Positions 17,060 to 26,767 of a DNA stretch of 64,000 nt are shown here, one piece after another. The stretch's first letter is position 1, and the number at the start of each line of letters is the position of its first letter. Source of the DNA: CALZBJ01 sp945619025 (GTDB lineage: Bacteria > Pseudomonadota > Gammaproteobacteria > Cardiobacteriales > Wohlfahrtiimonadaceae); the NCBI GenBank assembly GCA_945619025.1, contig CALZBJ010000005.1, forward strand, positions 1 through 64,000. The letters run 5' to 3'. The notes below the pieces were generated by a model. It made no database searches, was not told where the DNA came from, and saw nothing but the letters and a program-made list of their open reading frames with translations. Made by a program: the position numbers and the translations under genes.

Positions 17060-18052
17060 ATGGAAATTATAGAGATTCATCACCCCTATGCGCCGGACGA
17101 GATTCCGAGCGATCATGTTGTGCTTGCGCTTGGTTTTTTTGATGGCGTGCATCGGGCCCATCAAAAGGTGATCAATCGCGGCCGGGAAGAGGCCAATAAA
17201 CGCGGTTTGAAACTCGCGGCGATGACCTTTAATCACCATCCTTCGATCGTTTTTCAAAAAATTAATCCGCATGAAATGCGCTATTTAACCACGCTCGAGC
17301 AGAAAATTGAGCATATGGAAGCGCTCGGCGTGGATTATCTCTACGTCGTCGAATTTACCTCCCATTTTGCAAGTTTAAAACCGCAAGCCTTTGTTGATCA
17401 ATATATGGTGGGGCTCAATGCTGAAGTGGTAGTCGCGGGCTTTGATTATACCTATGGTCCGAAAGATTTAGCGACGATGGCGGCGCTGCCTGAATATTGC
17501 CAAGATCGTTTTGAGATTATCGCCGTTGAAAAGCAGATGGAGAGCGAGCTTAAAATAGGCTCTACGGAGATTCGTCAATTTATGGCACTGGGCGATATGG
17601 AAAATGCGGCGCGTTATTTAGGCTATGTCTACGAGCTCTCGGGCGTTGTGGTTCATGGCGATAAACGCGGGCGTCTGCTTGGGTTTCCTACGGCGAATAT
17701 TAAAGTCTCTTACATGTCGCGCTTGCCACGCAAAGGGGTTTACGCCGTTAAAATTCGTGTGGCCGATGAGTGGTTTTTAGGCATGGCGCAGATCGGTTAT
17801 AACATCAGTTTTGAGCAAGATCGCGATCTCACCATTGAGGTTAATATCCTCGATTTTGATCAAGATATTTATGGAGAACAGGTGGATGTGCAGTGGTATT
17901 CCTACCTTCGTGATGAGATTAAATTTGATGGAATTGATGGTCTCATTGCCCAGCTTGAGCAAGACCGTGCCGATACGCGTGATTATTTTAATCAATACCA
18001 AGAGCCGGCGTATCTAACGAGCCCGATGGCGCGCCGCGGCATGACGATCTAG
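17060..18052 (+). CDS. ribF: Bifunctional riboflavin kinase / FAD synthetase
   Basis: This enzyme converts riboflavin to FMN and then FAD. The 330-residue protein has an N-terminal adenylyltransferase domain (about 1-190) with the nucleotide-binding motif LGFFDGVHRAHQ and FDYTYGPK. The C-terminal riboflavin kinase domain (about 195-320) has HGDKRGRLLGFPTANI and the later IEVNILDF segment. Length and domain order are typical. In many gammaproteobacteria ribF sits next to ileS-lspA; here it pairs with a B6 kinase gene, whose start follows its stop after three bases. Confidence 0.93.
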   Translation: MEIIEIHHPYAPDEIPSDHVVLALGFFDGVHRAHQKVINRGREEANKRGLKLAAMTFNHHPSIVFQKINPHEMRYLTTLEQKIEHMEALGVDYLYVVEFTSHFASLKPQAFVDQYMVGLNAEVVVAGFDYTYGPKDLATMAALPEYCQDRFEIIAVEKQMESELKIGSTEIRQFMALGDMENAARYLGYVYELSGVVVHGDKRGRLLGFPTANIKVSYMSRLPRKGVYAVKIRVADEWFLGMAQIGYNISFEQDRDLTIEVNILDFDQDIYGEQVDVQWYSYLRDEIKFDGIDGLIAQLEQDRADTRDYFNQYQEPAYLTSPMARRGMTI

Positions 18053-18055
18053 TCT

Positions 18056-18943
18056 ATGGGAAATCGCAATTCATTAAAACGGGTGCTTACCATTCAGTCG
18101 CACGTCACTTACGGTTATGTTGGCAATTCTGCGGCAGTTTTTTCTCTGCAACGCTTAGGCATTGAGGCGATGCCGCTCCATACGGTACAGTTTTCCAATC
18201 ATACGGGCTATGAGCTCTTTACTGGCGATATTTTTAGCGCCGAGCATCTTCGTTCGGTGGTGTCCGGCCTTGAGCAAAACCATATTTTAGAGTGCATCGA
18301 TGCAGTTTTAACCGGCTATTTAGGCAGCATTGAAACCGGCGATGTGGTGGCCGAGATTGTGGCAAAAATCCGCGCGAAAAATCCGGAATTACTCTATCTG
18401 TGTGATCCTGTGATGGGCGACAAGGAAGATGATTGCGGGCTGTTTGTTCATGAATCGATTCCACCCTTAATGCGGGATTCAATGCTCTCGATTGCCAATA
18501 TTATTACCCCCAATCATTTTGAATTTGAGCTTGTGTGCAATCAAAAAGTCACCACGATTGCGGAGGCGTATCAGGCCTCAAAAGCCCTTTTTAACGCCCA
18601 TGAAACGCTCTCAACCATTGTGATTACTAGCTTTAATAGCACAAAAAGCGATGCCTTTGTGACGCTGCTTTTTTCTCGCGATGGGCAAAAATTACGGGTG
18701 GAAACCCCGCGTCTTGAACGTTTCCCGATGCCAAGTGGGATGGGGGATACCTTTTCGGCGCTCTATCTTGGGCATATTTTACAAGGGAAAACGCCGGAAT
18801 ATGCGCTCTCCTATACCACTTCAACGCTTTACGCCTTTGTAAATGATAGCGATGATGGTCAGCGCGATCTTTCGATGATTCGCGAGCAAGCGCAGATTAT
18901 TCGCCCGAACGTGCTCTTTACCGCAATGGCGCTTGAGATTTAG
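18056..18943 (+). CDS. pdxY: Pyridoxal kinase, PdxY type
   Basis: This enzyme phosphorylates pyridoxal in the vitamin B6 salvage pathway. The 295-residue ribokinase-fold protein begins LTIQSHVTYGYVGNSAAVF, typical of PdxY/PdxK, and has VLTGYLGS, LCDPVMGD and the catalytic-loop motif PSGMGDTFSALYLGH (catalytic Asp in GMGD). The short gap after ribF implies cotranscription, giving a small cofactor-kinase operon (FAD and PLP). PdxY versus PdxK cannot be separated with certainty; length and the GYVGN start favour PdxY. Confidence 0.88.
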   Translation: MGNRNSLKRVLTIQSHVTYGYVGNSAAVFSLQRLGIEAMPLHTVQFSNHTGYELFTGDIFSAEHLRSVVSGLEQNHILECIDAVLTGYLGSIETGDVVAEIVAKIRAKNPELLYLCDPVMGDKEDDCGLFVHESIPPLMRDSMLSIANIITPNHFEFELVCNQKVTTIAEAYQASKALFNAHETLSTIVITSFNSTKSDAFVTLLFSRDGQKLRVETPRLERFPMPSGMGDTFSALYLGHILQGKTPEYALSYTTSTLYAFVNDSDDGQRDLSMIREQAQIIRPNVLFTAMALEI

Positions 18944-18998
18944 GCTAACACATTTGATTTAGGCGAGTTTTGATTCGTTAGAAAAATTAACGAGAAAA

Positions 18999-19055
18999 GA
19001 AAATGCTGCCACTCACGGAGTTTTGTAAGACGTGAGAGGGACAGCATTTTTTTCA
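18999..19055 (+). terminator. Rho-independent terminator after ribF-pdxY
   Basis: AAATGCTG...CTCACG pairs with CGTGAG...CAGCATTT (stem sides at 19001-19017 and 19031-19049) and ends in a run of seven Ts. It lies between the convergent pdxY and phoU. Confidence 0.85.
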
Positions 19056-19123
19056 TTATAAGCCTGCCAGTCGAAACAGGCTCTCGGATTGATCGTTATG
19101 GATCTATGCGATCGTTATCGGAC

Positions 19124-19852
19124 TTAGAGCGCTTTATGATCTTTGTTTTTGAGTAGCACTTGAAGCTTTTCATCTTTTTGAACACGGATATCGACGCCTT
19201 TAACAAAATAGATGATAAATTCACAAATATTTTGGCTACGATCGCCAATGCGTTCAAGCGAACGGGCGCAGCGCATCGCGGTTAAAACAGGTGGAATGGT
19301 GCGGCTATCTTCCATCATATAGGTCATCAATTGTCTGACGATATTGTCGTACTCATCGTCGATTTTATCGTCATCGGGATAGATGTTGAGCACCGTTTCA
19401 AGATCCATGCGCGCAAAGGCATCGAGCACATCGTGGAAAAAGGTCAGACTGCGTTTTGAGAGCGATTCTAAACTCGCAAGCACCGGTTTTAAGTGTTCTG
19501 GAAGCGGGTTAAACGCCATGCGGGCAATGTTGCGCGCGGCATCGGCAATTCGCTCAAGCTCGGTAATGGTTTTGATAATCACAATTAAAAGACGCAGGTC
19601 GCTCGCGGTTGGCTGACGTTTGGCGATAATGGTGATGCACTGCTCATTAATATCAACCTCCATCTGGTTGATCACTTTATCCCCTTCAATCACCGATTTT
19701 GCAAGCGTTTCATCACTGGTCATCATCGCTTGGACCGCTCTTTCAAGCTGCTTTTCCGTCAGTCCGCCCATGGTGAGCACTTGATTCATCGAATCTTCAA
19801 GTTCAGCATTAAATTGCGCTGAGATATGATTATTCAGTTTGACAGGTTTCAT
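19124..19852 (-). CDS. phoU: Phosphate transport regulator PhoU
   Basis: This peripheral regulator links the PstSCAB transporter to PhoR and keeps the Pho response off when phosphate is plentiful. The 242-residue protein consists of two PhoU three-helix repeats, each carrying acidic metal-binding stretches (ITELERIADAARNIARMA and RCARSLERIGDRSQNICEF). The ATG at 19852 is preferred over a TTG one codon earlier; AAAGGAAT is upstream. It follows pstB after 18 bases and shares its transcript. Confidence 0.95.
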   Translation of the reverse strand: MKPVKLNNHISAQFNAELEDSMNQVLTMGGLTEKQLERAVQAMMTSDETLAKSVIEGDKVINQMEVDINEQCITIIAKRQPTASDLRLLIVIIKTITELERIADAARNIARMAFNPLPEHLKPVLASLESLSKRSLTFFHDVLDAFARMDLETVLNIYPDDDKIDDEYDNIVRQLMTYMMEDSRTIPPVLTAMRCARSLERIGDRSQNICEFIIYFVKGVDIRVQKDEKLQVLLKNKDHKAL

Positions 19853-19870
19853 CAATATAATTCCTTTAAA

Positions 19871-20629
19871 TTAACCATAACGCCCGGTGATATAATCTTC
19901 CGTCTGCTTGTGTGTCGGGGTGGTGAACATGGTATTGGTGTCGTTAAATTCGATCAGCTCGCCAAGGTACATAAACGCCGTTTTATCGGAGGTACGCGCC
20001 GCTTGTTGCATGTTGTGCGTCACCATTACGATGGTGTAATCGGCTTTAAGCTCGTTAATCAATTCCTCGATTCGCCCGGTTGAAATCGGGTCAAGGGCGG
20101 AGCAGGGCTCGTCCATCAATAAAATCTCAGGTTTGATCGCAATCGCGCGGGCAATGGAGAGACGTTGTTGTTGTCCGCCAGAGAGATTGTAGCCACTTTC
20201 ATGGAGCTTATCTTTTGTTTCATCCCAGAGCGCCGCTTTCGAAAGGGCCCACTCAATGCGCTCTTCGAGCTCAATTCTCGGGAGCTTTTCAAAGAGTTTA
20301 ATGCCAAAGGCGATATTATCGTAGATCGACATCGGGAAGGGGGTCGGCTTTTGAAACACCATGCCCACTTTAGCCCGAAGGAGCGCGACATCCTCTTTGC
20401 TCGTTAAGATATTTTCATCACCAATTAAGATATCACCTTCGGCGCGCTGCTCAGGATAGAGCGCATACATCTTATTGAGCGTGCGCAACAGCGTGGATTT
20501 TCCGCACCCTGAGGGGCCGATAAACGCGGTCACTTCATTGGCGGGGATATCGAGCGAAATATTATGGAGCGCCTGATATTCACCGTAATAAAAATTGAGA
20601 TTTCGGATCGAAATTTTCGAGTTACTCAT
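19871..20629 (-). CDS. pstB: Phosphate ABC transporter ATP-binding protein PstB
   Basis: This is the ATPase of the high-affinity phosphate importer. The 252-residue protein has Walker A GPSGCGKST, the signature LSGGQQQRLSIARA, Walker B ILLMDEPCSALDP and the H-loop MVTHNM. It is separated from pstA by more than 4 kb and lies downstream of a pilY1 locus and its terminator, but has its own Pho box and -10. The nearest ribosome-site candidate (AAGGAT) is rather far from the ATG. Confidence 0.96.
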   Translation of the reverse strand: MSNSKISIRNLNFYYGEYQALHNISLDIPANEVTAFIGPSGCGKSTLLRTLNKMYALYPEQRAEGDILIGDENILTSKEDVALLRAKVGMVFQKPTPFPMSIYDNIAFGIKLFEKLPRIELEERIEWALSKAALWDETKDKLHESGYNLSGGQQQRLSIARAIAIKPEILLMDEPCSALDPISTGRIEELINELKADYTIVMVTHNMQQAARTSDKTAFMYLGELIEFNDTNTMFTTPTHKQTEDYITGRYG

Positions 20630-20683
20630 GTGTTGGAATCTATCCTTGCAACAAAATGAATCGATTTAATTTATTCTTAAGGT

Positions 20684-20717
20684 ATTGTAGAAATCGATTA
20701 TGACGGGAATGTGACAG
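20684..20717 (-). promoter_or_regulatory. Pho box and -10 of the pstB-phoU promoter
   Basis: On the minus strand, CTGTCACATTCCCGTCAT (20717 to 20700) gives two 7-base Pho repeats with 11-base spacing. TACAAT (20689 to 20684) follows after ten bases. A 16-base perfect palindrome, ATGACAACTTTGTCAT (20719-20734), abuts it upstream and adds a further GTCAT half. This gives pstB-phoU phosphate control independent of pstS. Confidence 0.75.
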
Positions 20718-20765
20718 TATGACAACTTTGTCATATTTCGGGAGGTTATCTACGATGCGCCATAA

Positions 20766-20824
20766 AAAAACACCTTAAACCCGCGCGCTCACAGAGGGTG
20801 ATATAGGCCGTTTAAGGTGTTTTG
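20766..20824 (-). terminator. Rho-independent terminator after pilY1
   Basis: A 13-base perfect stem AAACACCTTAAAC (20768-20780) / GTTTAAGGTGTTT (20810-20822). On the minus strand it is followed by seven Ts. It isolates pilY1 transcription from the pstB promoter. Confidence 0.85.
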
Positions 20825-22480
20825 GGTGCAAGGTTAATTTAAGTTTAGGCTTAGGCTTAGACTTGGGCTAACAGGCCCTAGTTAAAACTCAATGAACACA
20901 TTAATGATGGGGACGACGTTTCATATATAAGCGTCCGACAAAATCCCCGCCACCGGCTTGCGCAAAAGGATCGAGCAAGCAGAGAATTTCTCCATTAACC
21001 ATCGTTTGGCAGCGCCCGGCATCTTCAGAGGCCTTATCGTAACTGTAGTAACTATCGGCGCTTCCGGTAATCTCGATCAATTCCGCTTGAACGCCGAGCG
21101 ATAAGATCGTGGTCTGATTGCCGTAGGCTTTTTCAGTCCCTGTGGAGAGATAGTTCCCCGAGAAGTTTCCGCCGGCGGCGCTTGTGTAGCCCAAGTTACT
21201 TTCGCGGCTAAAATGTTTGGTTTTCCCGGTAAATGGATCGAGTGCTAAGCGTTTCCCAAAAGGAATCGCCGAGGGTAGACAGGGGTCATCGCTTTGATAT
21301 TCGCCGTAGATTTCGTGCTGATGGATCGAAAACTCATAAACACCCCAGGTATTAAAGTGAATGGTTTTGCGCTCATTGTCGTATTGCGGTGAATAGACCA
21401 AACGCTCGCCCATTTTGTTGCCATCAGCCGTCAGCGGAAGATACCAACCGCGCTGCGAGTGGCTCTCTTGCAGATCCGCCTCAACGGGATAGGTTTGATA
21501 GGTGAGGTAATCATCTAAATAGGGTTTTTTACCGGTATATTTAAGGTCGCCACGGTTTAAATCTTTCAGTTCCAAGGGAGAGTTCATCGCTGCCGGAATA
21601 TCTTTAATGGCAATCAGATTATGGGTGACGAGCGAATTTTTCCCGCGGTCAAGCTCCATGCTCGCGTTTAATCCCGTCCCAAAATAGACCCAGTGAATAT
21701 CGTTTTTATTGGGGTCACGAATCACAAGCGGTTGCACGGAGATTGCCGATTGACCCTTCGCGGTTTTAGGCGCTTTAAAGAGGGTTTGGATCGATTCGGT
21801 ATTGAGCTCGTCATCAAAGGTAATCTTATAAAGATGCCCCTCGTAATCGCCCACATAGACCTTATCGAGCTGCTGCATATTGAGCCCCGCATCTTTCACA
21901 ATCATGGTCGGAGTCGCCGCGCCGCCGCCGTGTTTATTGAGAATTACCTCTTTAATGAGATCGCCAGTGTAGGCATCGATGAGATAGAGGCTCGAGACAT
22001 TGCTCGCGCTCCCAAATCCATTGCCAAAAAGGGCGACTAGTTGCGGGGAGGTGCGCGCGGATTTCGGGCTCAGATGATTAAAAAATTGAAAGCCGGAATA
22101 GCTATAGCCTAAGTTTTGAAAGCCCGGGGTACGCTTTTTCCCTTCGTTCACAATCTCAAAGAGTGGAGTGATATGGGTATCGCCGGTGATTTTTAGATTA
22201 TCGAGATCGGTGGCTTTTTTACCATAGAGTTGATAGCCAATCACGGCTTTTCCGCCCGCGCCAAGACTCGATAGGCCAACGGTTGCGTAATAATCGCTGC
22301 CCCCTTTCATAACGAGCCCATCGCTAATGTTGGTTTTACCATCGATGACGAGCTGATGGGTGTGGCTGTGGGCAATTTCATCGATGCGATCATGAAGAAA
22401 CGAGGGGAAATAGGCAGTATTTTGCTCTCCGGCACGGCGTCCTGATTTAAGCCCGCGGGTCGCATTAATAAAGCGGAGTG

Positions 22481-22486
22481 TTCCCC
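22481..22486 (-). other. Single-base frameshift in pilY1
   Basis: On the minus strand the reading ACGGGGAACACTCC carries one base too many. Loss of a G from GGGG or an A from AA restores the reading from LGDDTG into TLRFINA, matching the PilY1 propeller start. A slip in the G-run or a sequencing error would both explain it. Confidence 0.75.
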
Positions 22487-23803
22487 GTATCATCTCCCAG
22501 CACAATGACGCTGGAAAAATGCGAGGCCTTATTTTTTAGATACTTGATAAAGCCCTGTTTATGCGCTTGCATTAGTTCAAGATTGATATAGAGATTATCG
22601 TGATTGGCCAAAAATAGATCGGCATTCGGCGAGCTACCAATCGGGGTAATGCGTCCATTTAATTGGATAAAATAGGCATCTTTTGAGGATTTATTAAAGC
22701 GAAGCCAATCTTCATGAGCTTGTCTAAAGGGCGTTTTCGGATAGAGCTTTTTAATATTCGCCGTTGTGAGTGGCATCTCTTTTTTCGAGCTGGGATTAAA
22801 GGTGATATAGCGGCCTTGATTGGGCAAAATGGTGCTGCCCGTTTCCCACAACGTCACGTTATTGATGCGATCTTTGGAGCGGTCACCACTTGGATCAGCG
22901 ACTTTATAGGAGGTCACCGCGCGAATGGAACCAATCCCCTCATTAAAGGTATAGGTGGAGTCATAACGAATCCCGCCCATATTATTGAGATTGCTGATGT
23001 TCGGCACCGATTGCGGCAGGGTCGTGATCTCTTTATCAAGGGAGGCGTAGGTGCTACTTGTACTGCGAACAAGCGTCGAGAAAATCACATCAAAGGCACT
23101 AATGAGGTCGTCGGCATTTTTCATCACATTACGGTCACCTTCAACCCCCATGCGAAGGCCTCCCGTGCCATCGGTGTAATATTTATACATTTGATCGTGA
23201 ATCGGCATCGCAAGACTCACCGTATGAATGGTGATCGGCATCGGTTTGGAATAGCGATCGTTCCAAGGCTGACCGGCATTATCGTAGAGTTTATCGGCCC
23301 AGGTATCATCTTCAATGGTCAATTTTCGGATATCGCGAAGGTCAATTTTTTGCGCAATATCGACGACAAATTTATGCTCTTCACCCTTAAAAAGTAGATG
23401 GCGATTGTGATTAAATCGAGCATCATAGGGTTTTAGCAAGTGCTTATCACCGGGTAAAATATCGTAGAAGAAAGACTCGTTTGCGGCACCATCGGTCATT
23501 AAAATTACGTGATTGGACTGGCAACGATATTGCAGCGGCGACTCAAAGTGTGAGCTGATAATCGGCGGATCGGCTTGATCTAAAATGATGGGATCCCCAC
23601 GCAGTAAGCGAATCGCTTGATAGGTCACATGGGAGACGGGGGTATTCCCAAAGGCGATAATGTCTTGATCAATCTTTTGATAGATGCGGCGATATTCATT
23701 GGAATCCACCTTAGAAAGATCTTGCACGGGAAGGTGATTATCAAGAAGCGTCCACGAATTTCTTTTCGAATTCATATTGGTATAGCCCAGTAACGCTTTA
23801 TCT

Positions 23804-23843
23804 TTATAGCGGTCAAACAGAAGTTATAGCGGTCAAACAGAAG
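23804..23843. repeat. Perfect 20-base tandem duplication inside pilY1
   Basis: The unit TTATAGCGGTCAAACAGAAG occurs at 23804-23823 and again at 23824-23843. Twenty is not a multiple of three, so the extra copy shifts the frame in the von Willebrand A domain. The reading continues perfectly in the next frame if one copy is dropped. Confidence 0.95.
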
Positions 23844-24062
23844 GCGAACGGTGTGTTGCAACGCATCAATTCGGCTGGTGGTTTTACCATTTAAAATCAT
23901 ATCGCGAATTCCCATCGAGCCTGAATTATCGAGTGCGAGCGCAATCGAAGGCTTAGGAGAATTGAGTTTTAAAACCGGCTCACTTGAGGGGGTAAAGGTC
24001 TCATCGGCATGCAACATCTGCATCGCTCCCATTAGAAGCAATAACAAGGAAAGTCTCTTCAT

Positions 24063-24587
24063 TTATCGTGATCTCACATAACAATGTATTGAATGTTAAT
24101 TTGTTTTTATTTGTAAAGAAGTACAAAGATTCGTGTGGGATTACGTATCCTATAGCGTTTATGAGAACAGTTAAAATAAAAATATATTAATCAGCGGTGC
24201 GGGAATTGAGTAAAAATTAGACTGTCACACAACGTGGCATAGAAAATTTTTTAATTGATAACGATCGACAAAATTTATGGCGCGCTTTTTGCTAAATAAT
24301 CGAACCATTCAAACATGAAGCGCTACCGATCAATCAGTTACTTTTTTAGGGGAGCCTGATTGTTGGCAAGTCTATTTTATTAAACCAGATTTACAATTAA
24401 GAGCGCCTTCCCACGATTTATTTAGGCCGTACGATGTTTGACGTAGGTCATATTCTATATCATAAAGAAAACTTATTGAGAGGATTTAAAAAAGCTATAT
24501 AGCGCTCACTATTGAATAAAAATTGCTCAATTAAAACGGATTTTCGCTGAATAATGAGTAGCTTGGGGCGATTGAAAAATCTTGACG
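24063..24587. other. AT-rich non-coding stretch upstream of pilY1
   Basis: About 520 bases between the pilY1 start and the pstA terminator. It is visibly richer in A and T than its neighbours, has stops in all frames and shows no convincing gene or RNA. It must contain the pilY1 promoter, but no clear -35/-10 pair stands out. Its composition and place at the pst breakpoint fit an insertion boundary, which is inference. Confidence 0.5.
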
Positions 24588-24618
24588 AAAAAAAGCCCAA
24601 CCGGTAGAAGGGTTGGGC
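24588..24618 (-). terminator. Rho-independent terminator after pstSCA
   Basis: The 8-base stem GCCCAACC (24595-24602) / GGTTGGGC (24611-24618) is followed on the minus strand by seven Ts. It lies 50 bases after the pstA stop and shows that pstSCA transcription is meant to end here rather than read into pstB. Confidence 0.85.
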
Positions 24619-24667
24619 AAAAGGTGAGGAACGAACGCCTCAAAAAGGTGAGTATGACACTCTAGGG

Positions 24668-25594
24668 TTAATTACGTTGACCTTTCGGGCTAAAGAAGAT
24701 GCGCGCAATGATGTTGAGCAGTAAGATCGCGATCGTCATAAAGAAGACGCCCGCCCAAGCAAGGTGTTGTAAGTTGCTATCGGGGGTCATCGCGAAGTTA
24801 TAGATCGTTACCGGCAAGCTTGCCATCGGCTCCATCACATTGGTGGTCCAGAATTGGTTGGAGAGCGTGGTAAATAGAAGCGGCGCCGTTTCACCTGAGA
24901 TACGTGCAATGGCGAGCATAATCCCCGTCATAATGCCCGATAGCGAGGCTTTTAGAGTGATATTGATGATGATTTTCCACTTAGGCGCACCAAGGGCGTA
25001 TGCCGCTTCCCGAAGCGTATTGGGGACTAAAAGGAGCATATTTTCCGTCGTTCGGATCACAATCGGAATCTGAATGAGCGCGAGCGCTAAAATCCCTGCA
25101 AGGCCTGAGAAATGCCCCATTCGCACGACAACCACGGTATAGACAAAGAGCCCAATCACGATCGAAGGAGAGGAGAGCAGCACGTCATTAATAAAGCGAA
25201 TCACCGAGGTGAGGCGACCATTGGGGTTATATTCCACCAGATAGATTCCGGCAAAAATTCCCATTGGCGTACCGATAAAGGTGGCCCATAAAATTAGAAT
25301 TCCACTCCCGACAATGGCGTTTAATAATCCGCCGCCTTCGGAGTTGGCAGGGGGGGTCATCTCGGTAAAAAACTGCACGGAGATGCCACCAAAGCCTTTG
25401 GTCACCGTGGTAAATAAGATTAAAAAGAGCCAGAAGAGCCCAAAGAGCATCGCCGTCATCGAGAGCGCAATGGCGCCGCGGTTAATCCACTTACGGATGC
25501 GCTGCTTTTTAAGACGCATGGCGTGGCGATTTTGATCGGAGGGCGTTGGATTCATGGAAGTAACGGAGTTGGAATGAAGGGTCTGTGTGGTCAT
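24668..25594 (-). CDS. pstA: Phosphate ABC transporter permease PstA
   Basis: This is the second membrane permease of the phosphate importer, heterodimerising with PstC. The 308-residue protein has six hydrophobic segments after a polar 30-residue N-terminus. The ABC coupling loop is YALGAPKWKIIINITLKASLSGI and is followed by the conserved IARISGETAPLLFT. It starts two bases after the pstC stop. In most relatives pstB would follow directly; here a terminator does. Confidence 0.95.
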   Translation of the reverse strand: MTTQTLHSNSVTSMNPTPSDQNRHAMRLKKQRIRKWINRGAIALSMTAMLFGLFWLFLILFTTVTKGFGGISVQFFTEMTPPANSEGGGLLNAIVGSGILILWATFIGTPMGIFAGIYLVEYNPNGRLTSVIRFINDVLLSSPSIVIGLFVYTVVVVRMGHFSGLAGILALALIQIPIVIRTTENMLLLVPNTLREAAYALGAPKWKIIINITLKASLSGIMTGIMLAIARISGETAPLLFTTLSNQFWTTNVMEPMASLPVTIYNFAMTPDSNLQHLAWAGVFFMTIAILLLNIIARIFFSPKGQRN

Positions 25595-25595
25595 C

Positions 25596-26540
25596 TTAAT
25601 ACGCCTTTCGATTCATAATAAGTTTAGAGAGCGTGAGTACGATAAAGGTGATGATAAAGAGGAGAAGCCCCAATTCCATCAACGCTGCGGTGTGCAGCTC
25701 GCTCGACGCTTCGGCAAATTCGTTCGCAAGGGCGGAGGTGATACTGTTTCCGGGCATAAAGAGCGATAGGCTATCGAGTTGATAGGTGTTCCCGATGACA
25801 AAGGTCACCGCCATCGTCTCGCCAAGGGCGCGCCCAAGTCCAAGCATAATGCCGCCAAATACCCCTTTACGAGTGTGCGGTAAGATGATGTGCCACACCA
25901 CTTCCCACGTCGTTGCGCCAAGACCGTAGGCCGATTCTTTCATCATTTGTGGGGTACGTTCAAAGACATCGCGCATCACTGATGCAATGTAGGGAATGAT
26001 CATAATGGCGAGAATAATGCCCGCGGAGAGAAGCCCGATTCCAAAAGCAGGCCCTTCAAAAAGTTTATTAATGAGCGGGATATTGGCGGTAAGGCGCGTG
26101 AGCGGCTCTTGGAGATGATCGGCAAAAAACGGCGCGAAGACAAAGAGTCCCCACATTCCGTAGACGATACTTGGAATCGCGGCTAAGAGCTCAATTGCAA
26201 TGCCAAGGGGCTTTTTAATCCAGCTTGGCGCGAGTTCTGTTAAAAAAAGCGCAATCCCAAAGCTGACTGGCACCGCAATTAAAAGGGCAATAATGGAGGT
26301 TACGAGCGTTCCGTAGATCGGCACTAATGCACCAAATTGATCCATCGGCGCGTTCCACTCTTTCGTCCAAAGAAACTTGAGGCCAAACTCTTTAATGCTC
26401 GGCATCGAGGCGATGATGAGCGAAACAATGATGCCCCCGAGCAGTAGGAGGACAAAGTAGGCAGACCCTTTAACAAGTAGACCAAACAGCTTGTCAAAAT
26501 GGGCACTGAATTTAGAAGCGTAATGTGTCTGTCGACTCAT
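25596..26540 (-). CDS. pstC: Phosphate ABC transporter permease PstC
   Basis: This is the first membrane permease of the phosphate importer. The 314-residue protein has six main transmembrane segments, the periplasmic loop KFLWTKEWNAPMDQFGALVP and the coupling loop SAYGLGATTWEVVWHIILPH followed by GLGRALGETMAVTFVIGN. The frame begins MSRQTHYASKF at 26540. A 227-base gap with a hairpin separates it from pstS, which may set a lower dose of permease than of binding protein. Confidence 0.95.
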   Translation of the reverse strand: MSRQTHYASKFSAHFDKLFGLLVKGSAYFVLLLLGGIIVSLIIASMPSIKEFGLKFLWTKEWNAPMDQFGALVPIYGTLVTSIIALLIAVPVSFGIALFLTELAPSWIKKPLGIAIELLAAIPSIVYGMWGLFVFAPFFADHLQEPLTRLTANIPLINKLFEGPAFGIGLLSAGIILAIMIIPYIASVMRDVFERTPQMMKESAYGLGATTWEVVWHIILPHTRKGVFGGIMLGLGRALGETMAVTFVIGNTYQLDSLSLFMPGNSITSALANEFAEASSELHTAALMELGLLLFIITFIVLTLSKLIMNRKAY

Positions 26541-26596
26541 AAAATAATTCGTTCCTTGTAGTTAACGTAACGGTGGGCGGGCGGTATTGTTGTTGT

Positions 26597-26613
26597 CGAT
26601 TTGCGTCAAATCG
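26597..26613 (-). other. Hairpin in the pstS-pstC gap
   Basis: CGATTTG (26597-26603) and CAAATCG (26607-26613) form a perfect 7-base stem with a 3-base loop and no T-run. In such operons a hairpin here may protect the pstS mRNA end or attenuate transcription. Role inferred. Confidence 0.45.
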
Positions 26614-26767
26614 GTGCCTTCTGTCCCAGCGAGTGTCTTATGTGATTTCAATTTATTCCAATTGATCTCAATGTATCTACCGATTCGTAGATATGCTGAA
26701 ATGACAAGGGAATCATCGTTCCACTTGCCATCTCAGTGTGTCATTGATTTAGAATAGGCGAAATCAA

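Larger units (their letters stand above)
20901..24062 (-). pseudogene. pilY1: PilY1-like type IV pilus tip adhesin gene, interrupted by two frameshifts
   Basis: PilY1 is a large secreted adhesin/assembly factor at the type IV pilus tip. The gene is read in three pieces. 23772-24062 holds a signal peptide (LSLLLLLMGAMQMLHA) and the start of a von Willebrand A domain with MIDAS motif LDNSGSMG. 22465-23775 holds the rest of that domain. 20901-22505 holds the PilY1 beta-propeller (FPSFLHDRIDEIAHSHTHQL, VDGKTN, GLSSLGAGGKAVIGY). The first break is a 20-base tandem duplication; removing one copy joins LLFDRYKDKALLGYTNMNSK. The second is one extra base near 22481-22486; removing it joins GDDTGTLRFINATRG. 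A repaired protein would have about 1046 residues, normal for PilY1. No minor pilin genes are adjacent and no clear ribosome site precedes the ATG. Confidence 0.85.

Noticed and set aside
20701..20734. A third full Pho repeat pair upstream of pstB
   Set aside because: The extra GTCAT half is 8 bases away rather than 11, so it was kept only as part of the palindrome.
22714..23397. 227-residue open frame on the plus strand
   Set aside because: It is antisense to pilY1, whose protein is clearly the real one, and shows the composition of a shadow frame.
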